The position numbers and the translations under genes are program-made. Positions 25,638 through 35,107 of a DNA stretch of 64,000 bases are shown here, in pieces. Every line of letters starts with the position of its first letter. The first letter of the stretch is position 1. The DNA lies in contig NZ_QYUR01000008.1 in NCBI RefSeq assembly GCF_003596405.1, forward strand, positions 682,001 to 746,000, given 5' to 3'. The notes under the pieces are model-generated. The model worked only from the letters and a program-made list of their open reading frames with translations, ran no database searches and was not told the origin of the DNA. This stretch comes from Pseudomonas cavernicola (GTDB lineage Bacteria > Pseudomonadota > Gammaproteobacteria > Pseudomonadales > Pseudomonadaceae).

Positions 25638-27047
25638 ATGAAGCGCTACGAGAAGTTTGCCGATGAAATCGCCGACCTCATCCGCACCGGCGTATTGGCC
25701 CCCGGCGAAAAAGTCCCCTCGGTGCGGCATGCCAGCCGCACCTATGGGGTCAGCCCCTCGACGGTGTTCCAGGCCTACTACCTGCTGGAAGATCGCGGTC
25801 TGATTCATGCCCGGCCGCGTTCCGGCTACTTCGTTCGCGAACATGCGCAGAGCCCGCTGCATGAGCCGGAGATCAGCTCGCGTCAGGCGCAAACCACTGA
25901 GGTCGACGTCAGCGAACTGGTGTTCTCGGTGCTCGGTTCATTAAAGGACCCAAACACCGTACCCTTCGGCTCGGCCTTTCCCAGCCCGCACCTGTTTCCC
26001 CTTGCGCGCCTCGCCCGCTCCATGGCGCAGAGCATCCGCCACATGTCGCCCCACGAAGTGATCAGCGATATGACCGGCGGAAATCCCAATCTGCTGCGCC
26101 AGCTTGCCCTGCGCTACATGGTCAGCGGCGTGATGCTGTCGCCGGACGAACTGGTGATCACCAGCGGCGCCATGGAGGCGCTCAACCTTTGCCTACAGGC
26201 GGTAACCAGCCCGGGCGATCTGGTCGCCATCGAAGCGCCGGCCTTCTACGCCACCCTGCAAGTGCTGGAACGACTGAAACTGAAGGCAGTGGAAATCCCC
26301 GTACATCCGCGCGAAGGCATCGACCTGGATACTCTGGCCGACAGCCTCGCCCGCCTGCCGATCAAGGCCTGTTGGTGCATGAGCAGCCTGCAGAACCCGC
26401 TGGGCGCGAGCATGAGCGAAGAAAAGAAGCGCGCGCTCTATGCCCTGATTCAGCGGCATCAGGTGCCGCTGATCGAGGATGACGTCTACGCCGAACTCTA
26501 CTTCGGCACACAGCCACCCAAATCGGTGAAAAGCTTCGACCGCGATGGTCTGGTGATGCACTGCAGTTCGTTCTCGAAAAGCCTGGCGCCGGGCTACCGG
26601 GTCGGCTGGGTGGCCGGCGGGCGCTATGCCGAGCAAATCAGCCGGCTCAAGCTGATGACCACGATTTCGCCATCGGTACCTGCCCAGGCGGCCCTCGCCG
26701 ACTACCTGCAACATGGCGGTTATGACCGCCACCTGCGCAAGCTGCGCCATGCCCTGGAAGCGCAACAGGGTTCGATGCTGGCCTCGGCTGCCCGGCATTT
26801 TCCCGCCAGTACCCGGGTGACTCACCCCACTGGTGGCTATTTCCTCTGGTTCGAATTCCCCGAGCAGGTCGATTCCCTGAAGTTGTTCCAGCTCGCCCTG
26901 GCGCAGGGCATCAGTCTTGCACCGGGTCCGATTTTCTCTGCCACCCGGCGCTTTGGTAACTGCGCCCGCCTGAACTATGGTCACCCTTGGGATGCCCAGA
27001 GCGAGCAGGCGATGGCGGTACTCGGGCAGATCATCGGGTCCTTCTGA
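25638..27047 (+). CDS. MocR-type regulator (GntR helix-turn-helix plus aminotransferase-like domain)
   Basis: 469 residues from ATG 25638 (MKRYEKFADEIADLIRTGVL), which has AGGA six bases upstream. An earlier ATG at 25575 lacks a ribosome site. The GntR winged helix is at about 1-68 (VPSVRHASRTYGVSPSTVFQ). A fold-type I PLP domain follows, with the PLP lysine in SFSKSLAPGYR near 314 and the Asp/Tyr pair in EDDVYAELYF. MocR proteins are PLP-dependent transcription factors for vitamin B6, GABA or amino acid genes. It lies 74 bp after ccoG on the same strand; the target is unknown. Confidence 0.9.
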   Translation: MKRYEKFADEIADLIRTGVLAPGEKVPSVRHASRTYGVSPSTVFQAYYLLEDRGLIHARPRSGYFVREHAQSPLHEPEISSRQAQTTEVDVSELVFSVLGSLKDPNTVPFGSAFPSPHLFPLARLARSMAQSIRHMSPHEVISDMTGGNPNLLRQLALRYMVSGVMLSPDELVITSGAMEALNLCLQAVTSPGDLVAIEAPAFYATLQVLERLKLKAVEIPVHPREGIDLDTLADSLARLPIKACWCMSSLQNPLGASMSEEKKRALYALIQRHQVPLIEDDVYAELYFGTQPPKSVKSFDRDGLVMHCSSFSKSLAPGYRVGWVAGGRYAEQISRLKLMTTISPSVPAQAALADYLQHGGYDRHLRKLRHALEAQQGSMLASAARHFPASTRVTHPTGGYFLWFEFPEQVDSLKLFQLALAQGISLAPGPIFSATRRFGNCARLNYGHPWDAQSEQAMAVLGQIIGSF

Positions 27048-27164
27048 TCCAATCGAAATACCCTGATCTGAGACTGTTTCGCTTCAGGTGCCTCCCTCAA
27101 TCGCATCGAACGGCAAAGCCCGTTCAGGCATGGGTCAGGTGCTCAGGAGGCTGCGCATCAACCA

Positions 27165-27201
27165 GCAAAAAAAAAAGCGCTCAGTGAGCGCCCTTCTTTT
27201 T
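27165..27201. terminator. Bidirectional rho-independent terminator
   Basis: The stem is GCGCTC (27177-27182) / GAGCGC (27186-27191). A run of A lies on the left and CCTTCTTTTT on the right. It lies between the convergent MocR gene and LuxR-type gene, so it can end both transcripts. Confidence 0.75.
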
Positions 27202-27281
27202 GCCTTGGCGAGCGCTCAATGGAATGGGAAGAGGTAGTTCATCCACGCCGTCATACTCCGAGCGACTGGATGCGGGTTCGC

Positions 27282-28472
27282 TCAGGCCAACGAGACAACG
27301 CTGTTCAAGAGAGTTTTCACCAGCAAAGCCTGACGCGTGGCGCCGGTCTTGGCGAACACACCGCGCAAATGGGCCCGCACGGTATTTTTCATCACTCCGA
27401 GTTTGTCCGCTGCTTCATCGAGGGTCAGGCCGTCCATCATCAGTAACGCCACCTCGGTTTCGGTCGCGGTCAGCTGGAACAGTTTGCGCAGCAACCGGCG
27501 CGAGGCCTGCGGCGAATCCGCCGGGTCGCGGATGAACACCGCGACCGCCGGGCGACGGGTGCTGTCATTGGCCTGGTAGTTGAGTGGAATCGGCCGCAGC
27601 AGCAGGTTCAGCGGCATCTCCCCGGTCGGTCGCGACAAAGCGATAACCTCGACGCTGCTGGTGGCTCCGCACAGGTGAAGCCGCAGTACCGACTGAATCG
27701 CTTTCTGCAACGCGCGGTTCTCGCTCGCGGAATGCGCGCAGAGTTTGTCGTGCCGGCTGTAGAGCCCGTCTTTCGCCGCCATCAGACGGCTCGCCGCTGC
27801 ATTGCTCTTCATCACCTTGCCGCTTTCGTCGAGGATCACCGTACCGACCAGCATGCGGTCGATGGTTGCGGCATAGAGCATGCGCTCCGATTCCAGCTCG
27901 TCCAGGCTCGAGTGCAAATCGACCGCCCGTTTCAAATGCGGCAGCAGGATGGACACGAGTGCTTTCTCGGCGTCAGCGAAATCGCAGTCGAGGTGGTTGC
28001 GGCAGACGAAGAACGCGCAGTCCACGCCCGCATCAGTGCGGATATTGGCGACCAGGATGTAGCGTAGGTCGAGCGGTTTTAGATACTGTCGGTAAAAGTC
28101 GTGCTCACTCCAGGTCGCCGGACCGAACACCTCGTCGGCAGTCGCCACCCGATCCACAGGCCAGTCGATGAATGGGCAGATCGAATAGTAGTGCTCACTG
28201 TACGAAGGCTCTCCCGGCAGCAAGGGACCAAAGACCGAGGCGTTGACGATCAGACCAGGCCGATCACTCGCAGGGTTGCGCAACACCAGGGTGACGAAAC
28301 TCGCTTCGAGTCGCTGGCGGATCATTTCAAGAAAGCCCGACCAGGGTATCGACTCCTGCGGCCCCTGATAAATGCGCCCGAGAAACTCGCTCAGGCCAGC
28401 AGGATCGACCGCCGCGATGTCATACAGTGCAGGCGTTACCGTAGCGGTGACAGATGGCGTTTCGCTGATCAT
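27282..28472 (-). CDS. LuxR-family transcriptional regulator (PAS-like N-terminus, C-terminal HTH)
   Basis: 396 residues. The C-terminal LuxR HTH (about 325-390) reads TATETEVALLMMDGLTLDEA, then KLGVMKNTVRAHLRGVFAKT. The N-terminal 300 residues lack a receiver or AHL-binding signature and resemble a sensory PAS/GAF-like region. It lies at one end of the sulfate-activation / sulfotransferase locus on the same strand as cysD-cysNC. A weak copy of the locus motif lies 82 bp upstream, so it is the best candidate for the local regulator. The ligand is unknown. Confidence 0.85.
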   Translation of the reverse strand: MISETPSVTATVTPALYDIAAVDPAGLSEFLGRIYQGPQESIPWSGFLEMIRQRLEASFVTLVLRNPASDRPGLIVNASVFGPLLPGEPSYSEHYYSICPFIDWPVDRVATADEVFGPATWSEHDFYRQYLKPLDLRYILVANIRTDAGVDCAFFVCRNHLDCDFADAEKALVSILLPHLKRAVDLHSSLDELESERMLYAATIDRMLVGTVILDESGKVMKSNAAASRLMAAKDGLYSRHDKLCAHSASENRALQKAIQSVLRLHLCGATSSVEVIALSRPTGEMPLNLLLRPIPLNYQANDSTRRPAVAVFIRDPADSPQASRRLLRKLFQLTATETEVALLMMDGLTLDEAADKLGVMKNTVRAHLRGVFAKTGATRQALLVKTLLNSVVSLA

Positions 28473-28553
28473 GCTTTGCCTTCTCCGAGCCTGGGCTCGC
28501 GATGGTTTGGTCGACCTGTACTGCGAGTATTCAGCAGCGCCCCTATGGGTAAA

Positions 28554-28569
28554 TCGTCCGTTTAGCCTA
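28554..28569 (-). promoter_or_regulatory. Weak copy of the shared TTAGTC motif upstream of the LuxR gene
   Basis: Read toward the LuxR gene it is TAGGCTAAACGGACGA. This keeps TAG-CT and GACGA at the same spacing as the three strong sites (TTAGTCYGGKYAGACGAR), but the centre differs. It lies 82 bp from the start codon. It could be an autoregulatory site, but is also within reach of chance similarity. Confidence 0.35.
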
Positions 28570-28607
28570 CTTCATGCTCTCCCCCCTAATGCTCAGTCGA
28601 TGTTGTC

Positions 28608-28634
28608 GACGCGGGCGAGCAACCCGCCCGCGTC
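28608..28634 (-). terminator. Hairpin downstream of cysNC
   Basis: A 10-bp perfect stem, GACGCGGGCG (28608-28617) / CGCCCGCGTC (28625-28634), has a 7-nt loop and lies 20 bp past the cysNC stop. There is no strong T-tract, so termination efficiency is uncertain. Confidence 0.5.
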
Positions 28635-28653
28635 GGCATCCCGCTGCGCCCCG

Positions 28654-30555
28654 TCAGCCCCCCAGTTTGGCCAGCACATGCTCGACGATGCGCTCTGCCG
28701 CCGCCTCGGCGGTGTCGGTGCAGGTATCGATGCAGATGTCTGGATTCACCGGCGGCTCGTAAGGCGAATCGATGCCGGTGAAGTTCTTCAGTTCACCGCG
28801 CCGGGCCTTCTTGTACAGCCCCTTGGGATCGCGCTGCTCGGCGACCTCGATCGAGGTGTCGATGAAGATCTCGATGAACTCGCCATCGCTGGCCAGGTTG
28901 CGCGCCATCTCACGCTCCGAACGGAACGGCGAAATGAACGAAACCAGGGTGATCAGCCCGGCATCCAGCATCAGCCGCGCCACCTCCGCCACCCGGCGGA
29001 TGTTCTCGACCCGATCGGCCTCCGAGAAGCCCAGGTCCTTGTTCAGACCGTGGCGCACGTTGTCGCCGTCGAGCAGATAGGTGTGCCGCCCCAGCGCGTG
29101 CAGCTTGCGCTCGACCAGATTGGCGATGGTCGATTTACCCGCGCCGGACAGGCCGGTGAACCACAGGATGCAGGGGGTCTGGCCCTTGAGCGCTGCGTGC
29201 GCCTGGCGGTTTACGTCGATCGCCTGCCAATGCACGTTCTGCGAGCGGCGCAAGGCGAAGTGCAGCATGCCGGCACCGACCGTGTTGTTGCTCAAGCGGT
29301 CGATCACGATGAAGCCGCCGGTGTCGCGATTGTCGGCGTAGGCATCGAAAGGAATCGCCTGATCCAGGCTCAGATTGCCGACGCCGATCTCGTTCAGCTC
29401 CAGGGTCTTGGCTGCCAGTTGCTCGAGGGTGTTGACGTTGACCTTGTACTTCAGCGTTGCGCAGGTCATCCCCAGGGTGCGGCTGCCGATCTTCAACAGG
29501 TACGGCCGACCGGGCAGCATCGGCTCCTCGCCCATCCACACCAGCGTCGCTTCGAACTGATCGGCGACCGCCAATGGCGCATCGCTCAGGGCAATCACGT
29601 CACCACGGCTGATGTCGATTTCATCTTCCAGGGTCAGTGTTACCGCCTGGCCGCAGATCGCGCCTTGCTGTTCGCCAGACGTGGTGATGATGCTGGCGAT
29701 GCGGCTTTCCTTGCCCGAGGGCAGCACGCGAATCCGCTCACCACAGCGAATGGCTCCGGAGACGATGCTGCCGGCGTAGCCACGGAAGTTCAGGTTCGGT
29801 CGGTTAACCCACTGCACCGGCATACGGAATGGCGACTGGCCGAGGGTCTCATCTTCAAGTGGAACGTTTTCCAGGTACTCCATCAGCGTCGGTCCTTGGT
29901 ACCAAGGGGTGTGCACACTGGACTCGATCACGTTGTCGCCGCGCAGGGCTGACATCGGTATGCAGACGATGTTGTGCAGGCCAATCTGGGCGGCGAACTC
30001 GCGGTACTCGGCTTCGATTCGCTCGAACACCGCCTGGGAATAACCGACCATGTCCAGCTTGTTCACCGCTACCACCACCTGGCGAATGCCGATCAAGGAA
30101 GCCAGGTAGCTGTGTCTTCGGGTCTGGGTCAACAGGCCCTTGCGTGCATCGATCAGCATCACCGCAACATCGGCGGTGGAAGCGCCTGTCACCATATTGC
30201 GGGTGTACTGCTCGTGCCCCGGCGTGTCGGCGACGATGAACTTGCGCTTGTCCGTCGAGAAGAAGCGATACGCCACATCGATGGTGATGCCTTGCTCTCG
30301 CTCGGCGGAAAGGCCATCTACCAGCAGCGCGAAGTCGAGCTCGCCGCCCTGGGTACCCATCTTCTTCGAGTCAGCCTCGAGCTGGCCGAGCTGGTCCTCG
30401 AAGAGCATCTTCGATTCATACAGCAGTCGGCCGATCAGCGTGCTCTTGCCGTCGTCGACACTGCCGCAGGTGATGAAACGCAGCAGCCCCTTGGTCTGCT
30501 GCAATTGCAGGTAACGCTGGACATCCTCGGCGATCAGATCAGAAGCCTGTTTCAT
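28654..30555 (-). CDS. cysNC: sulfate adenylyltransferase subunit 1 / adenylylsulfate kinase fusion (CysN-CysC)
   Basis: 633 residues in two enzymes. The N-terminal 440 form the CysN GTPase (G1 GSVDDGKST at 31-39, G3 [15 protein letters not shown]4 NKLD), which drives APS formation by CysD. The C-terminal 170 form APS kinase (P-loop [12 protein letters not shown] near 463, [20 protein letters not shown]), which makes PAPS. The start codon shares one base with the cysD stop (TGATG), so translation is coupled. A bifunctional enzyme delivers PAPS, the sulfuryl donor for the sulfotransferase encoded 3 kb away, although PAPS also feeds cysteine synthesis. Confidence 0.95.
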   Translation of the reverse strand: MKQASDLIAEDVQRYLQLQQTKGLLRFITCGSVDDGKSTLIGRLLYESKMLFEDQLGQLEADSKKMGTQGGELDFALLVDGLSAEREQGITIDVAYRFFSTDKRKFIVADTPGHEQYTRNMVTGASTADVAVMLIDARKGLLTQTRRHSYLASLIGIRQVVVAVNKLDMVGYSQAVFERIEAEYREFAAQIGLHNIVCIPMSALRGDNVIESSVHTPWYQGPTLMEYLENVPLEDETLGQSPFRMPVQWVNRPNLNFRGYAGSIVSGAIRCGERIRVLPSGKESRIASIITTSGEQQGAICGQAVTLTLEDEIDISRGDVIALSDAPLAVADQFEATLVWMGEEPMLPGRPYLLKIGSRTLGMTCATLKYKVNVNTLEQLAAKTLELNEIGVGNLSLDQAIPFDAYADNRDTGGFIVIDRLSNNTVGAGMLHFALRRSQNVHWQAIDVNRQAHAALKGQTPCILWFTGLSGAGKSTIANLVERKLHALGRHTYLLDGDNVRHGLNKDLGFSEADRVENIRRVAEVARLMLDAGLITLVSFISPFRSEREMARNLASDGEFIEIFIDTSIEVAEQRDPKGLYKKARRGELKNFTGIDSPYEPPVNPDICIDTCTDTAEAAAERIVEHVLAKLGG

Positions 30556-31451
30556 CAGAAGTACCCCTCTTGCTTTTTCTTCTCCATGGAACCGGCCGAA
30601 TCGCTATCGATCAGCCGTCCTTGCCGCTCCGAGGTTTTCGTCAGCAGCATTTCCTGGATGATTTCCGGCAAACTTACCGCCGAGCTCTCGATCGCGCCGG
30701 TGAGCGGGTAACAGCCCAGCGTGCGGAAGCGCACCTTGCGCATTTCCGGCACCTCGCCGGGGAGCAGCGGCATGCGCTCGTCATCGACCATGATCAGCGT
30801 GCCGTCGCGGCACACCACGGGGCGCTCTTTGGCGAAATACAAAGGCACGATGGGGATATCGTTGAGGTAGATGTATTCCCAGATATCCAGCTCGGTCCAG
30901 TTCGAGATCGGGAAGACCCGCAAGCTCTCGCCCTTACGTTTGCGCGTGTTGTACAGGCGCCACAGTTCGGGTCGCTGCATTTTCGGGTCCCAGCGATGCT
31001 GCTCGGAACGGATGGAGAAGATCCGCTCCTTCGCCCGTGACTTCTCCTCGTCGCGACGGGCACCGCCAAAGGCCGCATCGAAGCCATAGTGGTCGAGTGC
31101 CTGCTTGAGTCCCTGGGTCTTCCAGATATCCGTATGCACCGCCGAGCCGTGGGTGAACGGGTTGATATTGCGCTCGAGTCCTTCGGGGTTCACATGCACC
31201 CGCAGGTCGAGGCCCAGGCGTTCGACCGTCTGGTCGCGGAACGCGATCATTTCGCGGAACTTCCAGGTTGTGTCGACATGCAGCAGGGAAAACGGTGGCT
31301 TGGCCGGGTAGAACGCCTTCATCGCCAGGTGCAGCATGACCGCACTGTCCTTGCCGATCGAATACAGCATCACCGGGTTTTCACACTCGCCCACCACCTC
31401 TCGCATGATGTGAATGCTCTCTGCTTCCAGCCTTTGCAAATGAGTCAACAT
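30555..31451 (-). CDS. cysD: sulfate adenylyltransferase subunit 2 (CysD)
   Basis: 298 residues from ATG 31451 ([20 protein letters not shown]), with GAGGAG upstream. A longer in-frame start at 31520 is not supported. It shows the PP-loop-like [14 protein letters not shown] near 30, the [10 protein letters not shown] region near 58, and [19 protein letters not shown] near 125, all typical of ATP sulfurylase small subunits. With CysN it forms APS from ATP and sulfate in the cytoplasm. A copy of the shared 18-bp motif lies 87 bp upstream, which would be unusual for a housekeeping cysteine operon. Confidence 0.95.
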   Translation of the reverse strand: MLTHLQRLEAESIHIMREVVGECENPVMLYSIGKDSAVMLHLAMKAFYPAKPPFSLLHVDTTWKFREMIAFRDQTVERLGLDLRVHVNPEGLERNINPFTHGSAVHTDIWKTQGLKQALDHYGFDAAFGGARRDEEKSRAKERIFSIRSEQHRWDPKMQRPELWRLYNTRKRKGESLRVFPISNWTELDIWEYIYLNDIPIVPLYFAKERPVVCRDGTLIMVDDERMPLLPGEVPEMRKVRFRTLGCYPLTGAIESSAVSLPEIIQEMLLTKTSERQGRLIDSDSAGSMEKKKQEGYF

Positions 31452-31537
31452 CTCTGATCTCCTCAGTCTTGCCGGGCCTATCCACTGTGGTCGGGCCCTG
31501 CTGGAGAACACGGTATTCAAACCGTCGATGCGGACTC

Positions 31538-31556
31538 TTCGTCTAACCAGACTAAG
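31538..31556 (-). promoter_or_regulatory. Shared 18-bp motif upstream of cysD
   Basis: Read toward cysD the sequence is CTTAGTCTGGTTAGACGAA. It contains the palindrome GTCT-N4-AGAC. The same motif in the same orientation precedes the SRPBCC gene and the DUF1214 operon. It lies 87 bp from the cysD start, a fitting distance for an activator site. Confidence 0.65.
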
Positions 31557-31687
31557 AATTCCGGGCCGGGAATATTCCGCGCGGCGGGCGCAGGGCGCGC
31601 GGAAAGCGCCGCGGACGTGGAGCGGAAAAGCTATGTCCCGGTTACCTGTTGAGCGGCGTACTCGCTGCCACAGGGCTCTGCTTTTGT

Positions 31688-31799
31688 CCCCTCGCCCCTT
31701 TGGGGAGAGGGCTAGGGAGAGGGGATGGAGTGATCAGGTCCACGCCTTGGCTGCCGATTACCCTCTCCCCCAACCCCTCTCCCGTAAACGGGAGAGGGG
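31688..31799. repeat. Two inverted CCCCTCTCCC-type palindromes (pseudomonad intergenic repeat)
   Basis: One unit at 31688-31724 and a second at 31774-31799 (stem CCCCTCTCCCG / CGGGAGAGGGG around TAAA) point toward each other. They form a paired repeat in the 476-bp gap between cysD and the SRPBCC gene. Confidence 0.6.
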
Positions 31800-31852
31800 A
31801 GCCAGGGCGACGCTGTACCTGCAACAGGTAACTGGGACAGAGCCAACGAAAA

Positions 31853-31889
31853 AGGGGCCGTGGAATTGTCACGGCCCCTCGCGCACGCC
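31853..31889 (-). terminator. Rho-independent terminator of the SRPBCC gene
   Basis: On the minus strand, a GGGGCCGTG / CACGGCCCC stem with a 7-nt loop is followed by TTTTTCGTT. It lies just past the SRPBCC stop at 31928. Confidence 0.75.
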
Positions 31890-31927
31890 GCCTCAGCCGA
31901 GATGCGGCGGGAATAGCGGCAACCGCT

Positions 31928-32413
31928 TCAAACGCGCTCGCGGTACAACGCCTCTGCCCGGAGCTTGAGGCTATGCGCGATCGCATCGAAGCCCTGCTTG
32001 ACCCAGGGACCATGGTGCTCCATCACCGTCGGCGCAGTTGGCCCGAGGAACAGGTCGGTGGTGTGATAGCGACAGCTCGCCTCGCCGGTGGCTTCGATGT
32101 GCTGGTCGCGGCGAGCCGCATCAGGGTTGTCGGCCGTGGCGTACATCTCCCACGACAGCAGCGTTGGGCGCTCGAAAGCCGCCAGGTACTCGACCACCTG
32201 TATCAGCTCGCCCGGGTGCGTCGGGTCAGACAGGAACAGGTTCACCGCCTCCCCCATCCGCAAGGTCGACTCGACCTTGACCGTGAAGGGATTCCACTGC
32301 GGGTAACGTTCGAGGTCGACCAGCACCTCCCACACCAGCGCAGCGGGTGCGGCGATATCCACGGTCACTGAAGTCACTAGATGGTTCTGGACGGATAGGT
32401 TCTGAGCAGACAT
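31928..32413 (-). CDS. SRPBCC (START-like) family protein
   Basis: 161 residues. The Bet v1/START-like fold is indicated by the N-terminal strand and helix VTVDIAAPAALVWEVLVDLE and PQWNPFTVKV near 38, followed by alternating beta strands and the C-terminal helix WVKQGFDAIAHSLKLRAEAL. Members bind or cyclise hydrophobic ligands in a deep pocket. It has its own terminator and its own copy of the shared motif 120 bp upstream, in line with the neighbouring sulfotransferase operon. A ligand-binding or aromatase/cyclase role in that pathway is an inference. Confidence 0.83.
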   Translation of the reverse strand: MSAQNLSVQNHLVTSVTVDIAAPAALVWEVLVDLERYPQWNPFTVKVESTLRMGEAVNLFLSDPTHPGELIQVVEYLAAFERPTLLSWEMYATADNPDAARRDQHIEATGEASCRYHTTDLFLGPTAPTVMEHHGPWVKQGFDAIAHSLKLRAEALYRERV

Positions 32414-32531
32414 AGGATTCTCCTGTGCGCGGTGCTGTCACTGCGCTGGAAAGTGCCGAGGGCACAAGGGGGAAAAGACCGGGCGCGAAGAGCCCGCTCC
32501 CCCATCTTGCCCAGTGCCTTGCACTAACCAC

Positions 32532-32550
32532 CTCGTCTACCCGGACTAAA
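32532..32550 (-). promoter_or_regulatory. Shared 18-bp motif upstream of the SRPBCC gene
   Basis: Read toward the SRPBCC gene it is TTTAGTCCGGGTAGACGAG, matching the cysD and DUF1214 copies at TTAGTC, GG and AGACGA. Its near edge is about 120 bp from the start codon at 32413. Confidence 0.65.
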
Positions 32551-32626
32551 TCTCGCTCGATCATCGCACTGCCCTTCACCCCCTCAATACCAGCGCCTCT
32601 GCGAGGCTGGCAGAGACATCTGCCGG

Positions 32627-32645
32627 GTTAGTCCGGTCAGACGAA
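32627..32645 (+). promoter_or_regulatory. Shared 18-bp motif upstream of the DUF1214-sulfotransferase-SDR operon
   Basis: The plus strand reads GTTAGTCCGGTCAGACGAA, about 134 bp before the DUF1214 start at 32780. It lies only 77 bp from the divergent SRPBCC copy, so the two operons share a regulatory region with outward-facing sites. Confidence 0.65.
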
Positions 32646-32779
32646 GAATGCCAGCGCCCGGCATTTATATCGTCCGTAGCAGTGGTCTGGGCATACACCG
32701 CCCCACCCCGCTACGTACCCGCGAAACCTACCGGTTTCAGCCTTCCCTGCCCGATGCCCAGGGCGACAGGAGATTCAAC

Positions 32780-33889
32780 ATGGCAACAGACTCGATTGAC
32801 GAGCAATTGCTCAGCGGCCAGACATGGAGCACCTTCTGCGATGCACTGAAACGCAGCGGCGAACAGATCCTCCGTCCGGAGGCCCCCGCCGATGCCCAGA
32901 CCCGCGCCGAAGGCTTCCGCTACCTGAGCCGGCTGATGCGGATCGCCCTGGAAATGCACGTCGAGTTCGCCGACCCGGACTTCCCCGGTTTCTTCTCGCC
33001 ATCCCACGAAACCGCCAAGATCGGCGCGGACAACCCGGACAACCTCTACCAGTACGCACGCCTCAACGGTAATAACGAATACCGCGTCAGTGGCCAGCGC
33101 GGCAGCGTGGCCTACCTCAGCTTCGGCACCCAGAAAGGCGGCTACGAAACCGACGGGACGATGACGCCCACCGGCTTCATCGACGCTGAGCAACTCGAAC
33201 TGAACAGCGATGGCAGTTTCGAGATCACCCTCAGCCAGCATCCCAGCGCAGGCAACTGGTTGCGCCTGGAACCGGCAAGCAACGCCCTGATCGTCCGCCA
33301 GACCTTCCTCGATCGCAAAGCGGAGAAGCCTGCGCAATTGCGCATCGAGCGCATCGGCAGTAGCAACCAGCCGGACGCCCTCGACCCGCACCGCCTGCAC
33401 CAGGGCCTGCAACGCGCCGCCAGCTTCGTGGAGAACACCGCGCGCCTGTTCGCCGACTGGGCCATGGACTACCAGCGGCACCCCAATCAGCTCCCGCCAG
33501 CCAACCAGGCCCTGTGCCAGTCGGTCGGCGGCGATCCGAACATTTTCTATTACCACTCCTACTGGTCCCTCGCCGACGACGAAGCGCTGCTCATCGAAGT
33601 CGAGTCAGTGCCTGAGTGCGACTTCTGGAACCTGCAGATCAACAACTACTGGATGGAGTCGTTGGACTACCGCTACCACCGTATCTGCCTGAACAAGCAC
33701 TCGGCCCGCTACAACGACCAGGGTGGCGTCACGCTGGTGCTCAGCGCCCGTGACCCCGGCCTGCCGAACTGGCTCGAAACCGCCGGACATCGCCAGGGCA
33801 CCCTGTGCCTACGCTGGGTCGGCGCCAGCCATCACGTCCACCCGACCACCCGCGTGGTCAAGCTCGACAGCCTCAAGGAGGCCCTATGA
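32780..33889 (+). CDS. DUF1214 domain protein
   Basis: 369 residues from ATG 32780, with ACAGGAG upstream; the longer frame from 32648 is not used. The C-terminal half carries the DUF1214 region: DEALLIEVESVPECDFWNLQ, then NYWMESLDY and a final GTLCLRWVG. The first 120 residues are helical (QTRAEGFRYLSRLMRIALEM). No signal peptide is seen. No enzymatic activity is established for the family from what I can read. The stop overlaps the ATG of the sulfotransferase (ATGA), so the two proteins are made together and may act on the same substrate. Confidence 0.82.
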   Translation: MATDSIDEQLLSGQTWSTFCDALKRSGEQILRPEAPADAQTRAEGFRYLSRLMRIALEMHVEFADPDFPGFFSPSHETAKIGADNPDNLYQYARLNGNNEYRVSGQRGSVAYLSFGTQKGGYETDGTMTPTGFIDAEQLELNSDGSFEITLSQHPSAGNWLRLEPASNALIVRQTFLDRKAEKPAQLRIERIGSSNQPDALDPHRLHQGLQRAASFVENTARLFADWAMDYQRHPNQLPPANQALCQSVGGDPNIFYYHSYWSLADDEALLIEVESVPECDFWNLQINNYWMESLDYRYHRICLNKHSARYNDQGGVTLVLSARDPGLPNWLETAGHRQGTLCLRWVGASHHVHPTTRVVKLDSLKEAL

Positions 33890-35082
33890 CCAGCCACCCT
33901 TCACCGACCCCGGAATTCGACGTTGACAGCCTGCTGGCCCAGGCCAGCGCTCGCGCGGGAGGCTTGAGCGACTTCGGCCCCGGCAACTACCGCGAGGCAC
34001 TGCAGGTGATGTTCGACTCACTGCGCGACGAAGCCGGCCTGTCCGCCCAGGGCCGGGCCCTGCTGCACGAGAAACTGCTCGGCCAGCTAGCCAATCGCCT
34101 GGTGATCGAAGACTACTGCCGACGCTATCCAGAGATCGAACAGCAACCCCTCGACGATCCACTGGTCATCGTCGGCCTGCCGCGCACCGGCACCACCCTG
34201 CTGCAACGGACCCTGGCGGTGGACCCGCAGTTCCACTCGGCGGCCTGGTGGGAAACCCGTTATCCCGCGCCGCTGCCGGGCGAGTCCCTCGACGATCCGG
34301 CCCAACGCACCGCTCGGGCCTGCGCCGAAGTCGCCAGCATGCTGGAGTACCTGCCGCAGATCCTTGCAATTCACCCACTGGACGCGCTGCAGGCCGATGA
34401 GGAATTCATGCTCATGGAGCATTCCTTCATGTCCGCCCTGGATTCCTACGCCAACGTGCCCAGCTATACCGCCTGGCTCGACCGCCAGGACCAGACCCCG
34501 GTGTACGACTATCTGAAGAAGATGCTCCAGTTCCTCCAGTGGCAGCAGCGCCGGCGCGGCCGCCCGGCTGGCCGCCGCTGGCTGCTGAAGAGCCCGCAAC
34601 ACCTGCACACACTGGAACTGCTGTTCAAGACTTTCCCCCGTGCGCAGGTGATCCTCACCCACCGCGAGCCAGGCAAAACCATTCCCTCCATCGCCAGCTT
34701 CGTCCACACCCTCTGGCAGATGTATAGCGACAGCCCCGATCCGCGCCTAGTGGGTGCGCAATGGAGCACCCGCATGGCGCGAGCTATCCGCCACAGCATG
34801 GAAGTGCGCGACGGGCAGCCGGCCGAATGCTTCCTCGACGTGCGCTTCGAGGACACCTTGGCCGACCCGCTGGCCGTGATCGAGAGGATCTATCGCTTTG
34901 CCGGCCTACCGCTAGGCGATGACGTGCGCGCGGCGATGGCGGACTGGCTCGCGCAGAACGGCCGCGAGAAACGCGCGGCACACGGCTACAGCCTGGCCCA
35001 GTTCGGCCTGAGCGAGCGCCAACTGGAGGACGATTACGCGGACTACCGCGCCCGTCACCTCAACGCCGAAACCCGGATCTGA
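33886..35082 (+). CDS. PAPS-dependent sulfotransferase
   Basis: 398 residues. The 5'-phosphosulfate loop VIVGLPRTGTTLLQRTLAVD is at about 94-113. The 3'-phosphate region includes WLLKSPQHLHTLELLF near 230 and ILTHREPGKTIPS near 260. The length and the long helical N-terminus place it in the bacterial Sulfotransfer_3-like group, which sulfates small hydroxylated molecules in the cytoplasm. It starts within the DUF1214 stop and is followed 25 bp later by an SDR gene. The adjacent cysD-cysNC operon can make its donor. The acceptor is unknown. Confidence 0.9.
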   Translation: MTSHPSPTPEFDVDSLLAQASARAGGLSDFGPGNYREALQVMFDSLRDEAGLSAQGRALLHEKLLGQLANRLVIEDYCRRYPEIEQQPLDDPLVIVGLPRTGTTLLQRTLAVDPQFHSAAWWETRYPAPLPGESLDDPAQRTARACAEVASMLEYLPQILAIHPLDALQADEEFMLMEHSFMSALDSYANVPSYTAWLDRQDQTPVYDYLKKMLQFLQWQQRRRGRPAGRRWLLKSPQHLHTLELLFKTFPRAQVILTHREPGKTIPSIASFVHTLWQMYSDSPDPRLVGAQWSTRMARAIRHSMEVRDGQPAECFLDVRFEDTLADPLAVIERIYRFAGLPLGDDVRAAMADWLAQNGREKRAAHGYSLAQFGLSERQLEDDYADYRARHLNAETRI

Positions 35083-35107
35083 ATCCCCCACAGAAGGAAT
35101 CGTCAGC

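Noticed and set aside
28372..29952. Plus-strand ORF of 526 codons
   Set aside because: It lies antisense to cysNC, whose GTPase and APS kinase motifs are unmistakable. Its Gln/Arg/His-rich composition is typical of GC-rich shadow frames.
31528..31968. Plus-strand ORF of 146 codons across the repeat region between cysD and the SRPBCC gene
   Set aside because: It is made of palindromic repeat DNA and runs through a terminator; there is no ribosome site or domain.
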